From Comamonadaceae bacterium PBBC2 (GTDB taxonomy: Bacteria > Pseudomonadota > Gammaproteobacteria > Burkholderiales > Burkholderiaceae_C), in the NCBI GenBank assembly GCA_002255935.1, contig NKIO01000016.1, positions 1 to 59,717 on the forward strand: 59,717 bases of DNA, given 5' to 3'. Below the pieces are notes generated by a model, which worked only from the letters and a program-made list of their open reading frames with translations, did not search any database and was not told the DNA's origin. The position numbers were made by a program, and so were the translations under genes. The first letter of the stretch is position 1, and every line of letters begins with the position of its first letter. Below are positions 37,515 through 45,594 of the stretch, in pieces.

Positions 37515-38456
37515 ATGAACACCACACCCTCCTGGTCCGCCGTCACCACCGTGCCCGACGGCCTGAGCGAATCGCCGTTTTGGCACCCCCAAGAAAACCG
37601 TCTGTACTGGGTTGACATCCCCGGCCGCAGGCTGGCCCGGCTGGCTTTTCAGGGCCTCATGCAGCCGCAAGGCGATGTCGAGTACTGGCCCATGCGCGAA
37701 GAGCCCGGCTGCATCGCGCCGGTGCAAGGCGGCGGCTTGATCGTCTCGCTGCGCGACGGCATCTACTTGGGCAAAAGCTGGGGTGGCCCGCTGCAGCAAC
37801 TGGCTGCGGCGCCTTACGACACCACCAAGCAGCGCTTCAACGACGGCAAATGCGACGCGCAAGGTCGCTTCTGGGCGGGCAGTTTGTACGAACCCAAAGA
37901 CCAAGCGCTGGGCGTTTTGTACATGCTGGACGGCCAGGGGCTGCACCCCATGAAGGACGGCGTGGTGACCGCCAACGGCCTGGCCTGGTCACCCGACGGT
38001 CGCACCGCCTATTGGGCTGACACCGCCGCCCACCAAGTGCGGGCGTTTGACTCGGATGCGACCACCGGCCAGCTGAGTGCCGAGCGCGTGTTCCACCAAA
38101 TGGCCCCCAAGCCCGCTGGCTGGAGTTGGGGTAGCGACACCCCCGAGGCGCCCTTGTATGCTGGCCGCCCCGACGGCGCCGCCGTGGACAGCGAAGGCTG
38201 CTACTGGAGCGCCCAATACGAAGGCCAACGCCTCTTGCGCCTGTCGCCCAGCGGCCAAGTGCTGGCCGAAGTGCGCACCCCCGTGCCATGCCCCACCATG
38301 CCCTGCTTTGGCGGGCCAGACCTCAAAACCCTGTTCATCACCACATCGCGCCAAGGCCGCAGCGCCCAAGAGCTGACGCAGCACCCCTATGCGGGTTGTG
38401 TGTTTGCGATGCGGGTGGAGGTGGCGGGCTTGGGGGTGAAGTTCTTCAATTTTTGA
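37515..38456 (+). CDS. SMP-30/gluconolactonase family protein
   Basis: 313 residues from the ATG at 37515. The beta-propeller family motifs are LSESPFWHPQENRLYWVDIPG with the metal Glu, KQRFNDGKCDAQGRFWAGSL, and VTANGLAWSPDGRTAYWADT with the metal Asn and Asp. Such enzymes hydrolyse sugar lactones with a divalent metal. The gene stands alone; it may serve the sugar-oxidation cluster, but the distance makes this uncertain. Confidence 0.85.
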   Translation: MNTTPSWSAVTTVPDGLSESPFWHPQENRLYWVDIPGRRLARLAFQGLMQPQGDVEYWPMREEPGCIAPVQGGGLIVSLRDGIYLGKSWGGPLQQLAAAPYDTTKQRFNDGKCDAQGRFWAGSLYEPKDQALGVLYMLDGQGLHPMKDGVVTANGLAWSPDGRTAYWADTAAHQVRAFDSDATTGQLSAERVFHQMAPKPAGWSWGSDTPEAPLYAGRPDGAAVDSEGCYWSAQYEGQRLLRLSPSGQVLAEVRTPVPCPTMPCFGGPDLKTLFITTSRQGRSAQELTQHPYAGCVFAMRVEVAGLGVKFFNF

Positions 38457-38550
38457 CGATTTCGGGCAGGGGGCCACGGTAATTTCCCACAACCCCCCCG
38501 TTAAAAATCTTCACGCGCCCGCCAGAGGCCGGGGGTTACCATCTTTGACC

Positions 38551-39708
38551 ATGGAAGCTCAACTCAATTCCCTCATCGACGCCGTGCGCCAGGCGGGTGC
38601 GGATGGCCGTGTGCTGCGTTTGCGCGGCGGCGGCAGCAAAGATTTTTGGGGCCAAAGCCTCACGGGCAATGTGCTCGACACCCGGGGCTACCGGGGCATC
38701 GTCAGTTACGAGCCCAGCGAGTTGGTGGTCACGGTGCGCGGCGGCACGCCGCTGGCCGAGCTGGAGGCCGCTTTGGCCGAAAAGGGCCAGTGCCTGGCGT
38801 TTGAGCCGCCGCACTTTGGCGAAGGCGCAACGGTGGGTGGCATGGTGGCCGCAGGCCTGAGCGGCCCGGCCCGCGCCACCGCTGGCGCGGTGCGCGATTA
38901 TGTTTTGGGCGCCCGCTTCATCAACGGTCTGGGTGAGCACCTGACCTTTGGCGGCCAGGTCATGAAGAACGTGGCCGGTTACGACGTCAGCCGCCTGATG
39001 GCCGGCAGCTGGGGCACGCTGGGCCTGATCACCGAAGTCAGCCTGAAGGTCTTGCCCGTGGCCCCGGCCGAGGCCACGCTGATGTGCGCCGGTCTGCCGC
39101 AAAAAACGGCCCTCGATTTGCTGCACCGCTGGGGCGGTCAGCCATTGCCTTTGAATGCCAGCGCTTGGGTGCGCGACACCACCGCCCAGCCCGTGGCCGA
39201 TTATTTGTTTGTGCGCCTGCGCGGTGCAGTGGCGGCCGTGCAGTCGGCCACGACGCGCATGACGGCCGACGCTGTGGCCCACGGCGCCCAAGTCACCGTG
39301 ATGGACAACAGCGAAGCAGCAGCCGACTGGCGTGCCAGCGGCGAGCAAACCTTGCCCTTCTTTGAAGCCCCCGCGCCCGACGCCTGCCTGTGGCGCTTGT
39401 CGGTGCCGCAGACCGCACCGGTGCTGGATGTGCCCGGCTTGGACCATCCCTCCCAGTACATCGAGTGGCAAGGTGCGCAGCGTTGGCTGTGGGCCCCGGC
39501 CTCGGCGGCGGTGCCGCTGCGCGAACTGGCGCAATCGGTCGGCGGTCACGCCACCTTGTTCCGCGCCAGCGCCACCCATGCCGAGGTGGACAAAATCGCC
39601 GGTGTGAACACCCCGCTGGACGCCGTGCAAGAGCGCATCCAGCAAAAGCTGCAACAACAATTCGACCCGAAAGGTGTGTTCGCCACCGGTCGCATGCACA
39701 CGTTCTGA
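38551..39708 (+). CDS. glcE: Glycolate oxidase FAD-binding subunit GlcE
   Basis: 385 residues. The FAD_binding_4 fold shows LRLRGGGSKDFWG, YEPSELVVTVRGGTPLAELEAAL and PPHFGEGATVGGMVAAGLSGP. The C-terminal DPKGVFATGRM is typical of GlcE. It is one of three subunits that oxidise glycolate to glyoxylate. glcF follows after 12 bases; glcD is not directly upstream and must lie elsewhere. Confidence 0.93.
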   Translation: MEAQLNSLIDAVRQAGADGRVLRLRGGGSKDFWGQSLTGNVLDTRGYRGIVSYEPSELVVTVRGGTPLAELEAALAEKGQCLAFEPPHFGEGATVGGMVAAGLSGPARATAGAVRDYVLGARFINGLGEHLTFGGQVMKNVAGYDVSRLMAGSWGTLGLITEVSLKVLPVAPAEATLMCAGLPQKTALDLLHRWGGQPLPLNASAWVRDTTAQPVADYLFVRLRGAVAAVQSATTRMTADAVAHGAQVTVMDNSEAAADWRASGEQTLPFFEAPAPDACLWRLSVPQTAPVLDVPGLDHPSQYIEWQGAQRWLWAPASAAVPLRELAQSVGGHATLFRASATHAEVDKIAGVNTPLDAVQERIQQKLQQQFDPKGVFATGRMHTF

Positions 39709-39720
39709 GGCGACCCTTTC

Positions 39721-40953
39721 ATGCAAACCCACCTCGCCCCCGAATACCAAAACACCCCCGAAGGCCTGGAGGCCGAAGCCATCTTGCGCAAGTGCGTGCA
39801 CTGCGGCTTTTGCACGGCCACTTGCCCTACCTACCAGTTGCTGGGTGATGAGCTGGACGGCCCGCGTGGCCGCATCTACCTGATGAAGCAGGTGCTGGAA
39901 GGCCAAACGCCCACCCGCAAAACCCAGCAACACCTGGACCGGTGCCTGACCTGCCGCAACTGCGAAAGCACTTGCCCGAGCGGCGTGCAGTATGGCCACT
40001 TGGTGGACATCGGCCGCAAGCTGGTGGACGCCAAAGTCGAGCGCCCTGTGGGCGAAAAGCTGGTGCGCTGGGCGCTCAAAGAAGGCCTGCCTTCGCCCCT
40101 GTTTGCGCCTGCCATGAAGATGGGCCAGATGGTGCGCGGCCTGCTGCCCGAAAGCCTCAAGGCCAAAGTGCCCGCGCCACAAAACGCCGGTGCCTGGCCC
40201 ACGGCCCAGCATGCACGCAAGGTGCTGATGCTGGCTGGTTGTGTGCAACCGAGCATGAGCCCCAACATCAACACCGCCACCGCCCGCGTGTTGGACGCCG
40301 CTGGCATCCAGACCGTGACGGCCGAAAAAGCCGGTTGCTGTGGCGCGGTCAAGTTCCACCTGAACGACCACGACGGCGGCAAAGACCACATGCGCGCCAA
40401 CATCGACGCCTGGTGGCCGCTGGTCGAAAGTGGTGAAGTCGAAGCCATCGTGATGAACGCCTCCGGCTGCGGCGTCATGGTCAAAGACTATGGCCATGTG
40501 CTCAAAGACGACCCGGCCTACGCCGCCAAAGCCGCCCGCATCGGTGCGCTGACGAAAGACCTGAGCGAGCTGCTGCCCGAGTTGGTGCCACTTCTCAAAG
40601 ACAAGCTGAAAACCGAAACCCTGCAAGCCGCAGGCCTGCAGGCCTACCACCCGCCCTGCACGCTGCAACACGGCCAGCAACTCAAAGGCGGCGTGGAAAA
40701 GCACCTGACCGACCTGGGCTTCCAGATCAAAGTCAGCGCCAACGAGTCGCACCTGTGCTGTGGCTCGGCAGGCACCTACAGCGTGCTCAACCCCGAGCTG
40801 TCCAAAACCCTACGCGACCGCAAACTGGGCCACCTGAATGCGCTGGAACCCCAGGGCGTGATCAGCGCCAACATCGGCTGCATCACCCACCTGCAAAGCG
40901 GTAGCGGCTTGCCGGTGCGGCATTGGGTGGAGTTGGTGGACGAGGCCTTGTAA
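39721..40953 (+). CDS. glcF: Glycolate oxidase iron-sulfur subunit GlcF
   Basis: 410 residues. Two 4Fe-4S motifs are seen, CVHCGFCTATCP and CLTCRNCESTCP, followed by two CCG-type domains (KAGCCGAVKFHL and HLCCGSAGTY). It passes electrons from the flavin subunits to the quinone pool at the membrane. It shares an operon with glcE. Confidence 0.95.
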   Translation: MQTHLAPEYQNTPEGLEAEAILRKCVHCGFCTATCPTYQLLGDELDGPRGRIYLMKQVLEGQTPTRKTQQHLDRCLTCRNCESTCPSGVQYGHLVDIGRKLVDAKVERPVGEKLVRWALKEGLPSPLFAPAMKMGQMVRGLLPESLKAKVPAPQNAGAWPTAQHARKVLMLAGCVQPSMSPNINTATARVLDAAGIQTVTAEKAGCCGAVKFHLNDHDGGKDHMRANIDAWWPLVESGEVEAIVMNASGCGVMVKDYGHVLKDDPAYAAKAARIGALTKDLSELLPELVPLLKDKLKTETLQAAGLQAYHPPCTLQHGQQLKGGVEKHLTDLGFQIKVSANESHLCCGSAGTYSVLNPELSKTLRDRKLGHLNALEPQGVISANIGCITHLQSGSGLPVRHWVELVDEAL

Positions 40954-41011
40954 AGCGGCTCAGCTTCGTCAACCACGACCAAGCCGATAGCGAACAACAC
41001 GTGTTGAGCTG

Positions 41012-41371
41012 ATGCCTGATACCGCGCTCTTTTTGCACTGCTCTGTCTGTGACCACCAAGTCTCGGCTTTTTTGGCGTTCCGCAATGCCGGAATTTTGGC
41101 CGGTGCGCGCCGCCCGACCGTGAGTGAGATTGAGGCCATTGCCCCACGTCTGAAGTGTTCTCAGTGCGGCGCGAAGTCGGTGGCGCTGAAGTCTGAGCCG
41201 TACAAGGACAGTGAGCGTTATTGGGCAACTTCGGAGAGTGAAAACCGGATTTTTCATCGGAGCAGTTGCACCAAGATGCACAGCGTAGTGGCAGCGAGTG
41301 AGATCAATTTCACCTCCCGTGAAGCAGCAGTGAATCGTGGATACACGCCATGTCGGGTGTGTCGCCCCTGA
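41012..41371 (+). CDS. Small protein with zinc ribbon and Ada-like zinc-binding C-terminus
   Basis: 119 residues. The N-terminal half has CSVC and CSQC pairs, a zinc-ribbon pattern. The C-terminal half, FHRSSCTKMHSV followed by FTSREAAVNRGYTPCRVCRP, resembles the Ada-type metal-binding motif found at the ends of nucleases and repair proteins. Function unknown; nucleic-acid binding is a guess. It is preceded by a short gap after glcF and followed by the orphan antitoxin. Confidence 0.65.
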   Translation: MPDTALFLHCSVCDHQVSAFLAFRNAGILAGARRPTVSEIEAIAPRLKCSQCGAKSVALKSEPYKDSERYWATSESENRIFHRSSCTKMHSVVAASEINFTSREAAVNRGYTPCRVCRP

Positions 41372-41421
41372 AATGTGCTGTGTGCGGAAATGCGGCAGGC
41401 ATGCAGGGCGTTCTTAAATAA

Positions 41422-41465
41422 AACACAAAAAGACACAAAATTTAGCTTCTGTTAAAGTTTGTGTT
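41422..41465. promoter_or_regulatory. Inverted repeat operator before the HTH antitoxin gene
   Basis: AACACAAA (41422-41429) and TTTGTGTT (41458-41465) face each other across an AT-rich stretch directly before the ATG at 41466. The position suits autoregulation by the encoded HTH protein. Confidence 0.55.
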
Positions 41466-41810
41466 ATGCCGAAATCTTCCAGCGCCAACGACCAACTGCC
41501 CGCATCCGCTGCCAAAGCGCTGAAGGATTTGGGTGAGAACCTGGCGCTGGCCCGACAGCGTCGCAAGGAAAGTCTGCGCGCTTGGGCCAGCCGCATGGCG
41601 GTGTCGGTGCCCACACTCATTCGCATGGAAAAGGGCGACCCCTCTGTGGGCATGGGGGTGTACGCCACGGCCTTGTGGCTCATGGGGCGGCATGCGGCCT
41701 TGCCCGAGGTGGCTGCGCCCGCCTTGGATTTGAACGCGCTCGAGCAGGACATCGAAGCCGTGCGTCAGCGTGGCCGCCGTCTGTCGCGCAAAGCCGAGGA
41801 GCCCGCATGA
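41466..41810 (+). CDS. HipB/Xre-type HTH antitoxin, partner lost
   Basis: 114 residues. The helix-turn-helix region is LGENLALARQRRKESLRAWASRMAVSVPTLIRMEKGDPSVGMGVY, like HipB-type antitoxins, with a basic C-terminus (RQRGRRLSRKAEEP). In intact systems a toxin gene overlaps the stop as ATGA. That overlap is present here (41807), but the following frame soon becomes an IS256 transposase tail, so the toxin has been lost. The protein may persist as an autoregulated DNA-binding orphan. Confidence 0.75.
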   Translation: MPKSSSANDQLPASAAKALKDLGENLALARQRRKESLRAWASRMAVSVPTLIRMEKGDPSVGMGVYATALWLMGRHAALPEVAAPALDLNALEQDIEAVRQRGRRLSRKAEEPA

Positions 41811-41917
41811 GTTATGAACCCCAGGACAGCATGAAGTCGTCGATGCCCATCCGAGATTGGAAGGCCGCATTGACCCGGTTGACTATCGAGTTCGGAGATC
41901 GTCTCTCTGATATTTGA
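41807..41917 (+). pseudogene. Fusion of toxin-gene start and IS256-family transposase C-terminus
   Basis: 36 residues. The first eight (MSYEPQDS) begin at the ATGA overlap with the antitoxin gene. The rest, MPIRDWKAALTRLTIEFGDRL, matches the C-terminal end of IS256-family transposases. It is a remnant with no expected function and marks where the toxin gene was replaced by the end of an insertion sequence. Confidence 0.65.
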
Positions 41918-41956
41918 TGTTCGCCCCGCTTACACAAAATTCTGGACACGTCCACA
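41831..41956 (+). mobile_element. IS256-family remnant (3' end)
   Basis: The transposase tail (to 41917) is followed by TTACACAAAATTCTGGACAC (41931-41950), which resembles IS256-family terminal inverted repeats. The left end and most of the transposase are absent. No target duplication could be identified. Boundaries are approximate. Confidence 0.6.
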
Positions 41957-42154
41957 TCCGAGAAGTTTTTCCAAGCGATTGGATTTCAATCATCAGCACT
42001 ACCGCAAGCTGTATTGTTCAAAGCAGTAAAGCTGAATTCAATGGAATGAACGCTGCAGGACACGCACCCTCCTGACACCACGTTGTCAGTACCCCTCAGG
42101 CAAAGTCTTCTCCCGTGCACAGAAGGTCTGTGTGCTTTCAGGGAGAAAGACAAT

Positions 42155-42532
42155 ATGCAAAAAGTGATCGACTGGTTTGAAATTCCGGTGAGCGATGTGC
42201 CGCGTGCACAGGCGTTTTACGAGGCGGTGCTGCAAACGACCTTGCAGCGTGAAAGCCATGCGGGGCCGGGCCTGCAGATGGCGGTGTTTGTGGGGGCGGG
42301 CGATGCGACCAAGGGGGCGCTGATGTCAGGCCATCCTGCATTGCAAGTGGGGGCCAGTGGCACGCTGGTGTATCTGCACGCGGGCGCATCGCTGGATGCG
42401 GCTTTGCAGCGCGTGGCAGCTGCAGGTGGGCAGGTGGCCATGGGCCGGGTCGCGTTGCCCGAGGGGCTGGGTTTCATGGCGCACATGCTCGATGTGGATG
42501 GCAACCAGGTTGGCTTGCACACTTACGCATGA
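42155..42532 (+). CDS. VOC-family (glyoxalase-like) protein
   Basis: 125 residues, one VOC unit pair: VIDWFEIPVSDVPRAQAFYEAVL at the N-terminus and FMAHMLDVDGNQVGLHTYA at the C-terminus. The ATG at 42155 follows AGGGAGAAAG. VOC proteins are metal-dependent lyases, dioxygenases or resistance proteins; this small type is common next to WYL/YafY regulators, as here, but its substrate is unknown. Confidence 0.82.
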   Translation: MQKVIDWFEIPVSDVPRAQAFYEAVLQTTLQRESHAGPGLQMAVFVGAGDATKGALMSGHPALQVGASGTLVYLHAGASLDAALQRVAAAGGQVAMGRVALPEGLGFMAHMLDVDGNQVGLHTYA

Positions 42533-42571
42533 CAATTTGCTTTTGATCTGCCCACTCAAACTGTTTATCCC

Positions 42572-43276
42572 ATGCGCCGCGCTGACCGCCTTTTCCAGAT
42601 AGTTCAACTCATACGGGGCCGCCGCCTGACCACGGCCCATTGGTTAGCGCAGCGCTTGGAAGTGTCAGAACGCACGGTCTACCGCGATGTGGCGGACCTG
42701 CAATACCAAGGCGTGCCCATCGAGGGCGAGGCAGGTGTGGGCTACCGTCTGGGCGAGGGCTTTGATTTACCGCCGCTGGTTTTCACACCCCAGGAGGCGC
42801 AGGCGTTGGTGGTCATGACGCGGGTGGCGCAGCAGTGGTTAGACCCGGCGCTGGCGCGTGCGAGCGAGTCAGCGCTGTCTCGGGTGCTCAGTGTGTTGCC
42901 CGCAGACCAGCGCCATGCCGCGCAACACACACCTGTCTATTCGCCGCCTTGGGGATTGACGGCCGAACAACAGCCGCACTTGCAGCTGTGGCGCGAGGCC
43001 ACGCAAGCGATGCACAAGCTGGCGCTGGTGTACAGCGATGCGCAAGGCCGCAGCAGTGATCGCACAGTGTGGCCATTGGGCAGTTTTTTCTGGGGCGCAG
43101 TCTGGACTTTGGTGGCTTGGTGTGAAAAGCGCCAGGCATTCCGCAGTTTCCGCTTGGACCGCATACAGTCCATGTCCGCCCTGGCTGATGTGTTTAAGTT
43201 GACCGATGGGCAGCGCTTGATCGACTATTTGCGAAGTCAGGGCGTCGATCCGCAAGCATTGGCCGATGGCCGTTGA
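42572..43276 (+). CDS. YafY/WYL-type transcriptional regulator
   Basis: 234 residues. An N-terminal HTH_11 (MRRADRLFQIVQLIRGRRLTTAHWLAQRLEVSERTVYRDVADLQ) is followed by the WYL ligand-sensing domain (WCEKRQAFRSFRLDRIQSM). It lies 39 bases after the VOC gene and shortly before the GyrI-like and EVE genes, so it may regulate this small cluster. Confidence 0.87.
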   Translation: MRRADRLFQIVQLIRGRRLTTAHWLAQRLEVSERTVYRDVADLQYQGVPIEGEAGVGYRLGEGFDLPPLVFTPQEAQALVVMTRVAQQWLDPALARASESALSRVLSVLPADQRHAAQHTPVYSPPWGLTAEQQPHLQLWREATQAMHKLALVYSDAQGRSSDRTVWPLGSFFWGAVWTLVAWCEKRQAFRSFRLDRIQSMSALADVFKLTDGQRLIDYLRSQGVDPQALADGR

Positions 43277-43301
43277 GCGTCAGATGAAATGAAAGGGAAG
43301 T

Positions 43302-43766
43302 ATGGAGATCTTCGAAGTTCAAAGGCTGCACATCCAAGGCGTGTCAGTTCGCACCCGCAATGCCGATGAAGCCGACCCAGAACGCGCATGCATAGGCGCC
43401 TTGTGGGCGGATTTTGCGGTGCAGGTGGCGCCACGCCTGGCAAAAGGTGCGGTCACCTATGGCGTATATCACCACTACGAGTCGGATGCGAACGGTGCAT
43501 ACGATCTGTTGGCAGGCAGTGATGCATTGGAAAAAAACGAACAGACGGCTGCTCAGCCATGGCAAGGCGTCACTATCGGCGCGGGGTCTTATGCTGTGTT
43601 TCAGGTGAGTGGTGCCATGCCGCAAGCTGTGATGGCGGCTTGGGGGCGCGTGTGGGCTTACTTTGCCGATCCGCATTGCCCGTACCAAAGGGCTTACACC
43701 ACCGACTTTGAGCGATACGGTCCTGACGGGTCGGTGGAAATTTTCATCGCACTGGCTGCATCATGA
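43302..43766 (+). CDS. GyrI-like/AraC effector-binding domain protein
   Basis: 154 residues forming a stand-alone effector-binding domain: VQRLHIQGVSVRTRNADE at the start, GVYHHYESDANGAYDLLAG in the middle, and FADPHCPYQRAYTTDFERYG with VEIFIAL at the end. Such proteins bind or hydrolyse hydrophobic small molecules, or inhibit gyrase. AAGGGAAG lies before the ATG. It overlaps the EVE gene by 4 bases. Confidence 0.82.
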   Translation: MEIFEVQRLHIQGVSVRTRNADEADPERACIGALWADFAVQVAPRLAKGAVTYGVYHHYESDANGAYDLLAGSDALEKNEQTAAQPWQGVTIGAGSYAVFQVSGAMPQAVMAAWGRVWAYFADPHCPYQRAYTTDFERYGPDGSVEIFIALAAS

Positions 43767-44233
43767 ACTGCTGGATCGGTGTGGTCAGCCGCTCACATGT
43801 GCTGCGTGGCGTGGCGGGGAGCTTTGCACAGATGAACCACGGCAAACAAGCCCCGCTTAAGCGCATGAAGGCAGGCGATGGCCTGATCTATTACTCACCG
43901 CGTGAGTCATATCCTGATGGTGCACCCTTGCAGGCGTTCACGGCCTTGGGCTTCATCCGCACTGGCGCGGTGTACGCGCACGACATGACGCCAGAGGGTG
44001 TGCCCGGCTTTGTGCCATGGCGCATGGATGTGGACTATCAGCCTGCAAAATCCACTCCCATCAAACCGCTGATTGGACAACTCGATTTCATCACCGACAA
44101 AACCCACTGGGGGGCGATGTTTCGCTTTGGTCAGCTCAGGATCAGTGAGGCCGATTTTCAAAGAATTGCAGTGGCGATGGCTTGCGGCGAAATGCCGGAA
44201 CAAGTCATGCAGGTTCAGCCATCTTTGTTTTGA
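43763..44233 (+). CDS. EVE domain-containing protein
   Basis: 156 residues: NCWIGVVSRSHVLRGVAGSFAQMNHGKQAPLKRMKAGDGLIYYSPRE matches the EVE (PUA-like) fold. EVE domains often recognise modified bases in DNA or RNA and are frequent in defence and RNA-modification settings. The GyrI-like gene is translationally coupled to it. No restriction nuclease is nearby, so the role here is unknown. Confidence 0.85.
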   Translation: MNCWIGVVSRSHVLRGVAGSFAQMNHGKQAPLKRMKAGDGLIYYSPRESYPDGAPLQAFTALGFIRTGAVYAHDMTPEGVPGFVPWRMDVDYQPAKSTPIKPLIGQLDFITDKTHWGAMFRFGQLRISEADFQRIAVAMACGEMPEQVMQVQPSLF

Positions 44234-44342
44234 TCATGACGCTTTCAGTGGTGGCGCCGCCTTGGGTCTTGGGCATCGAAAAGAGCAGATCTCCATATCT
44301 TCGACGCCTGCCACTGCGGCACAATCAAGCCCAGGAGGCGAC

Positions 44343-45227
44343 GTGGCTGCATTCAATTACCGACATCTGTATTACTTTTGGGTGGTCGCCAAAGAGGGCG
44401 GTTTTGCCCGTGCCGCCCAGCGGCTGGACATGGCGATCCAGACCATCAGTGCGCAGGTGCGCGAGCTGGAAAAGTCCTTGGGCCATCAGCTGCTCAAACC
44501 TCAGGGGCGCGGCGTCACGTTGACCGAGGCGGGGGATGTGGCCTATGCCCGCGCCGAAGAAATTTTTCAAATCGGCCAGCGCATTCCGCAAGAGGTGATG
44601 CAGGCCGCCACGGTGCCCGCGATCCGTTTGTCGGTGGGATTGTCGGACGGTATTTCCAAATTGGCGGCCCACAAATTGTTGGGCCCGGCGCTGCAAGAGT
44701 CGCAACTCAAGCTGGTTTGCCATGAGGGTGAGATCGAGCAGTTGACGGCCGAGTTGGCTCTGCACCACCTGGACCTGGTGTTGGCGGGGCAGCCTGCAGC
44801 GCACAACAGCAATTTGCGTTTGTCCAGCCGCTTGATTTCTTCTTCAGATGTGGGCTGGTTTGGCCCCAGCCAGTGGGTGCACAAGGCCGATGTGGACCAG
44901 TTCCCGCAAAGTTTGAGCCGCTTGCCGGTTTTGTTGCCCACGGCGCATTCACCCCTGCGTGCCTCTTTGGACCGCTGGTTCGATGAACTGCAGATACAAC
45001 CCCGGGTGGTGGGCGAGTTTGAAGACAGCGCTTTGATGTCGGTGTTTGGTGCGGGCGGCTTGGGGGTGTTCCCGGCCAGCTTGATTGGGCGCGACGACTT
45101 GTCTTTGATGAAGGGCCTGAAACTGCTGGGCCAGTCCGAGGTCAAAGAAGAGATCTACGCGCTGTACACCCGCCGCAGCAGCCACCACCCTTTGGTCCAA
45201 AGTATTTTGCAGACCGCGCAGGCTTGA
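44343..45227 (+). CDS. LysR-family regulator, NhaR-like
   Basis: 294 residues from the GTG at 44343, which has CAGGAGG six bases upstream. The HTH is FNYRHLYYFWVVAKEGGFARAAQRLDMAIQTISAQVRELEKSLG, typical of the NhaR subgroup. The effector domain follows from about residue 90. It may respond to sodium or another ion, as NhaR does, or control the adjacent metal-efflux genes, with which it converges. A GC-rich hairpin covers its stop codon (45216-45236). Confidence 0.85.
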   Translation: MAAFNYRHLYYFWVVAKEGGFARAAQRLDMAIQTISAQVRELEKSLGHQLLKPQGRGVTLTEAGDVAYARAEEIFQIGQRIPQEVMQAATVPAIRLSVGLSDGISKLAAHKLLGPALQESQLKLVCHEGEIEQLTAELALHHLDLVLAGQPAAHNSNLRLSSRLISSSDVGWFGPSQWVHKADVDQFPQSLSRLPVLLPTAHSPLRASLDRWFDELQIQPRVVGEFEDSALMSVFGAGGLGVFPASLIGRDDLSLMKGLKLLGQSEVKEEIYALYTRRSSHHPLVQSILQTAQA

Positions 45228-45236
45228 GGCCTGCGC
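45216..45236. terminator. Possible bidirectional terminator hairpin
   Basis: GCGCAGGC-TTGAG-GCCTGCGC forms a perfect 8-bp stem at the end of the LysR gene, facing the end of the PII-like gene. No clear T-run follows on either side, so its strength as a terminator is doubtful. Confidence 0.4.
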
Positions 45237-45248
45237 AGATTGGCGCTA

Positions 45249-45578
45249 TCAGCTCAGGCTTTGCTGGTCGCGGATGCGGTGGATGCTGGCGATGTCGATC
45301 ACCCAAACCAGCCCGTCGCCAATCTGGCCGGTGTAACAGGCTTCGATGATGGCGTTGAGGATGGGCTCGACCATGTCGTCGTTGACCAGCACGCAGACCA
45401 TCAGCTTGTGGGTGAAGTCGGTCAACTCGTCTTTCACGGTGCGTTTGTTCACCGCAGCTGGGGCGGTGAAGCCCTCGGCCTTGAAGATGGTCACCCCCGG
45501 AAAGTTGGGGATGGCCCGCAAGGCGTCACGCAAGCGTTGCAGACGGTTGGGGCGGACGATGGCGCGGATTTCTTTCAT
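45249..45578 (-). CDS. PII-like protein (PII-NG type) linked to metal efflux
   Basis: 109 residues. PII fold markers are MKEIRAIVRPNRLQRLRDAL and CYTGQIGDGLVWVIDI, but the T-loop (VNKRTVKDELTDFTHK) lacks the Tyr51 uridylylation site of GlnB/GlnK. A described group called PII-NG is encoded beside RND metal-efflux genes, as here. AAGGA lies before the ATG at 45578. It follows the pump gene by 16 bases in the same operon and may sense metals or nucleotides. Confidence 0.82.
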   Translation of the reverse strand: MKEIRAIVRPNRLQRLRDALRAIPNFPGVTIFKAEGFTAPAAVNKRTVKDELTDFTHKLMVCVLVNDDMVEPILNAIIEACYTGQIGDGLVWVIDIASIHRIRDQQSLS

Positions 45579-45594
45579 GTTGATCCTTGGGGTT

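Noticed and set aside
38536..40752. Long minus-strand frame opposite glcE-glcF
   Set aside because: Antisense to two certain genes with conserved motifs; composition is that of a shadow frame.
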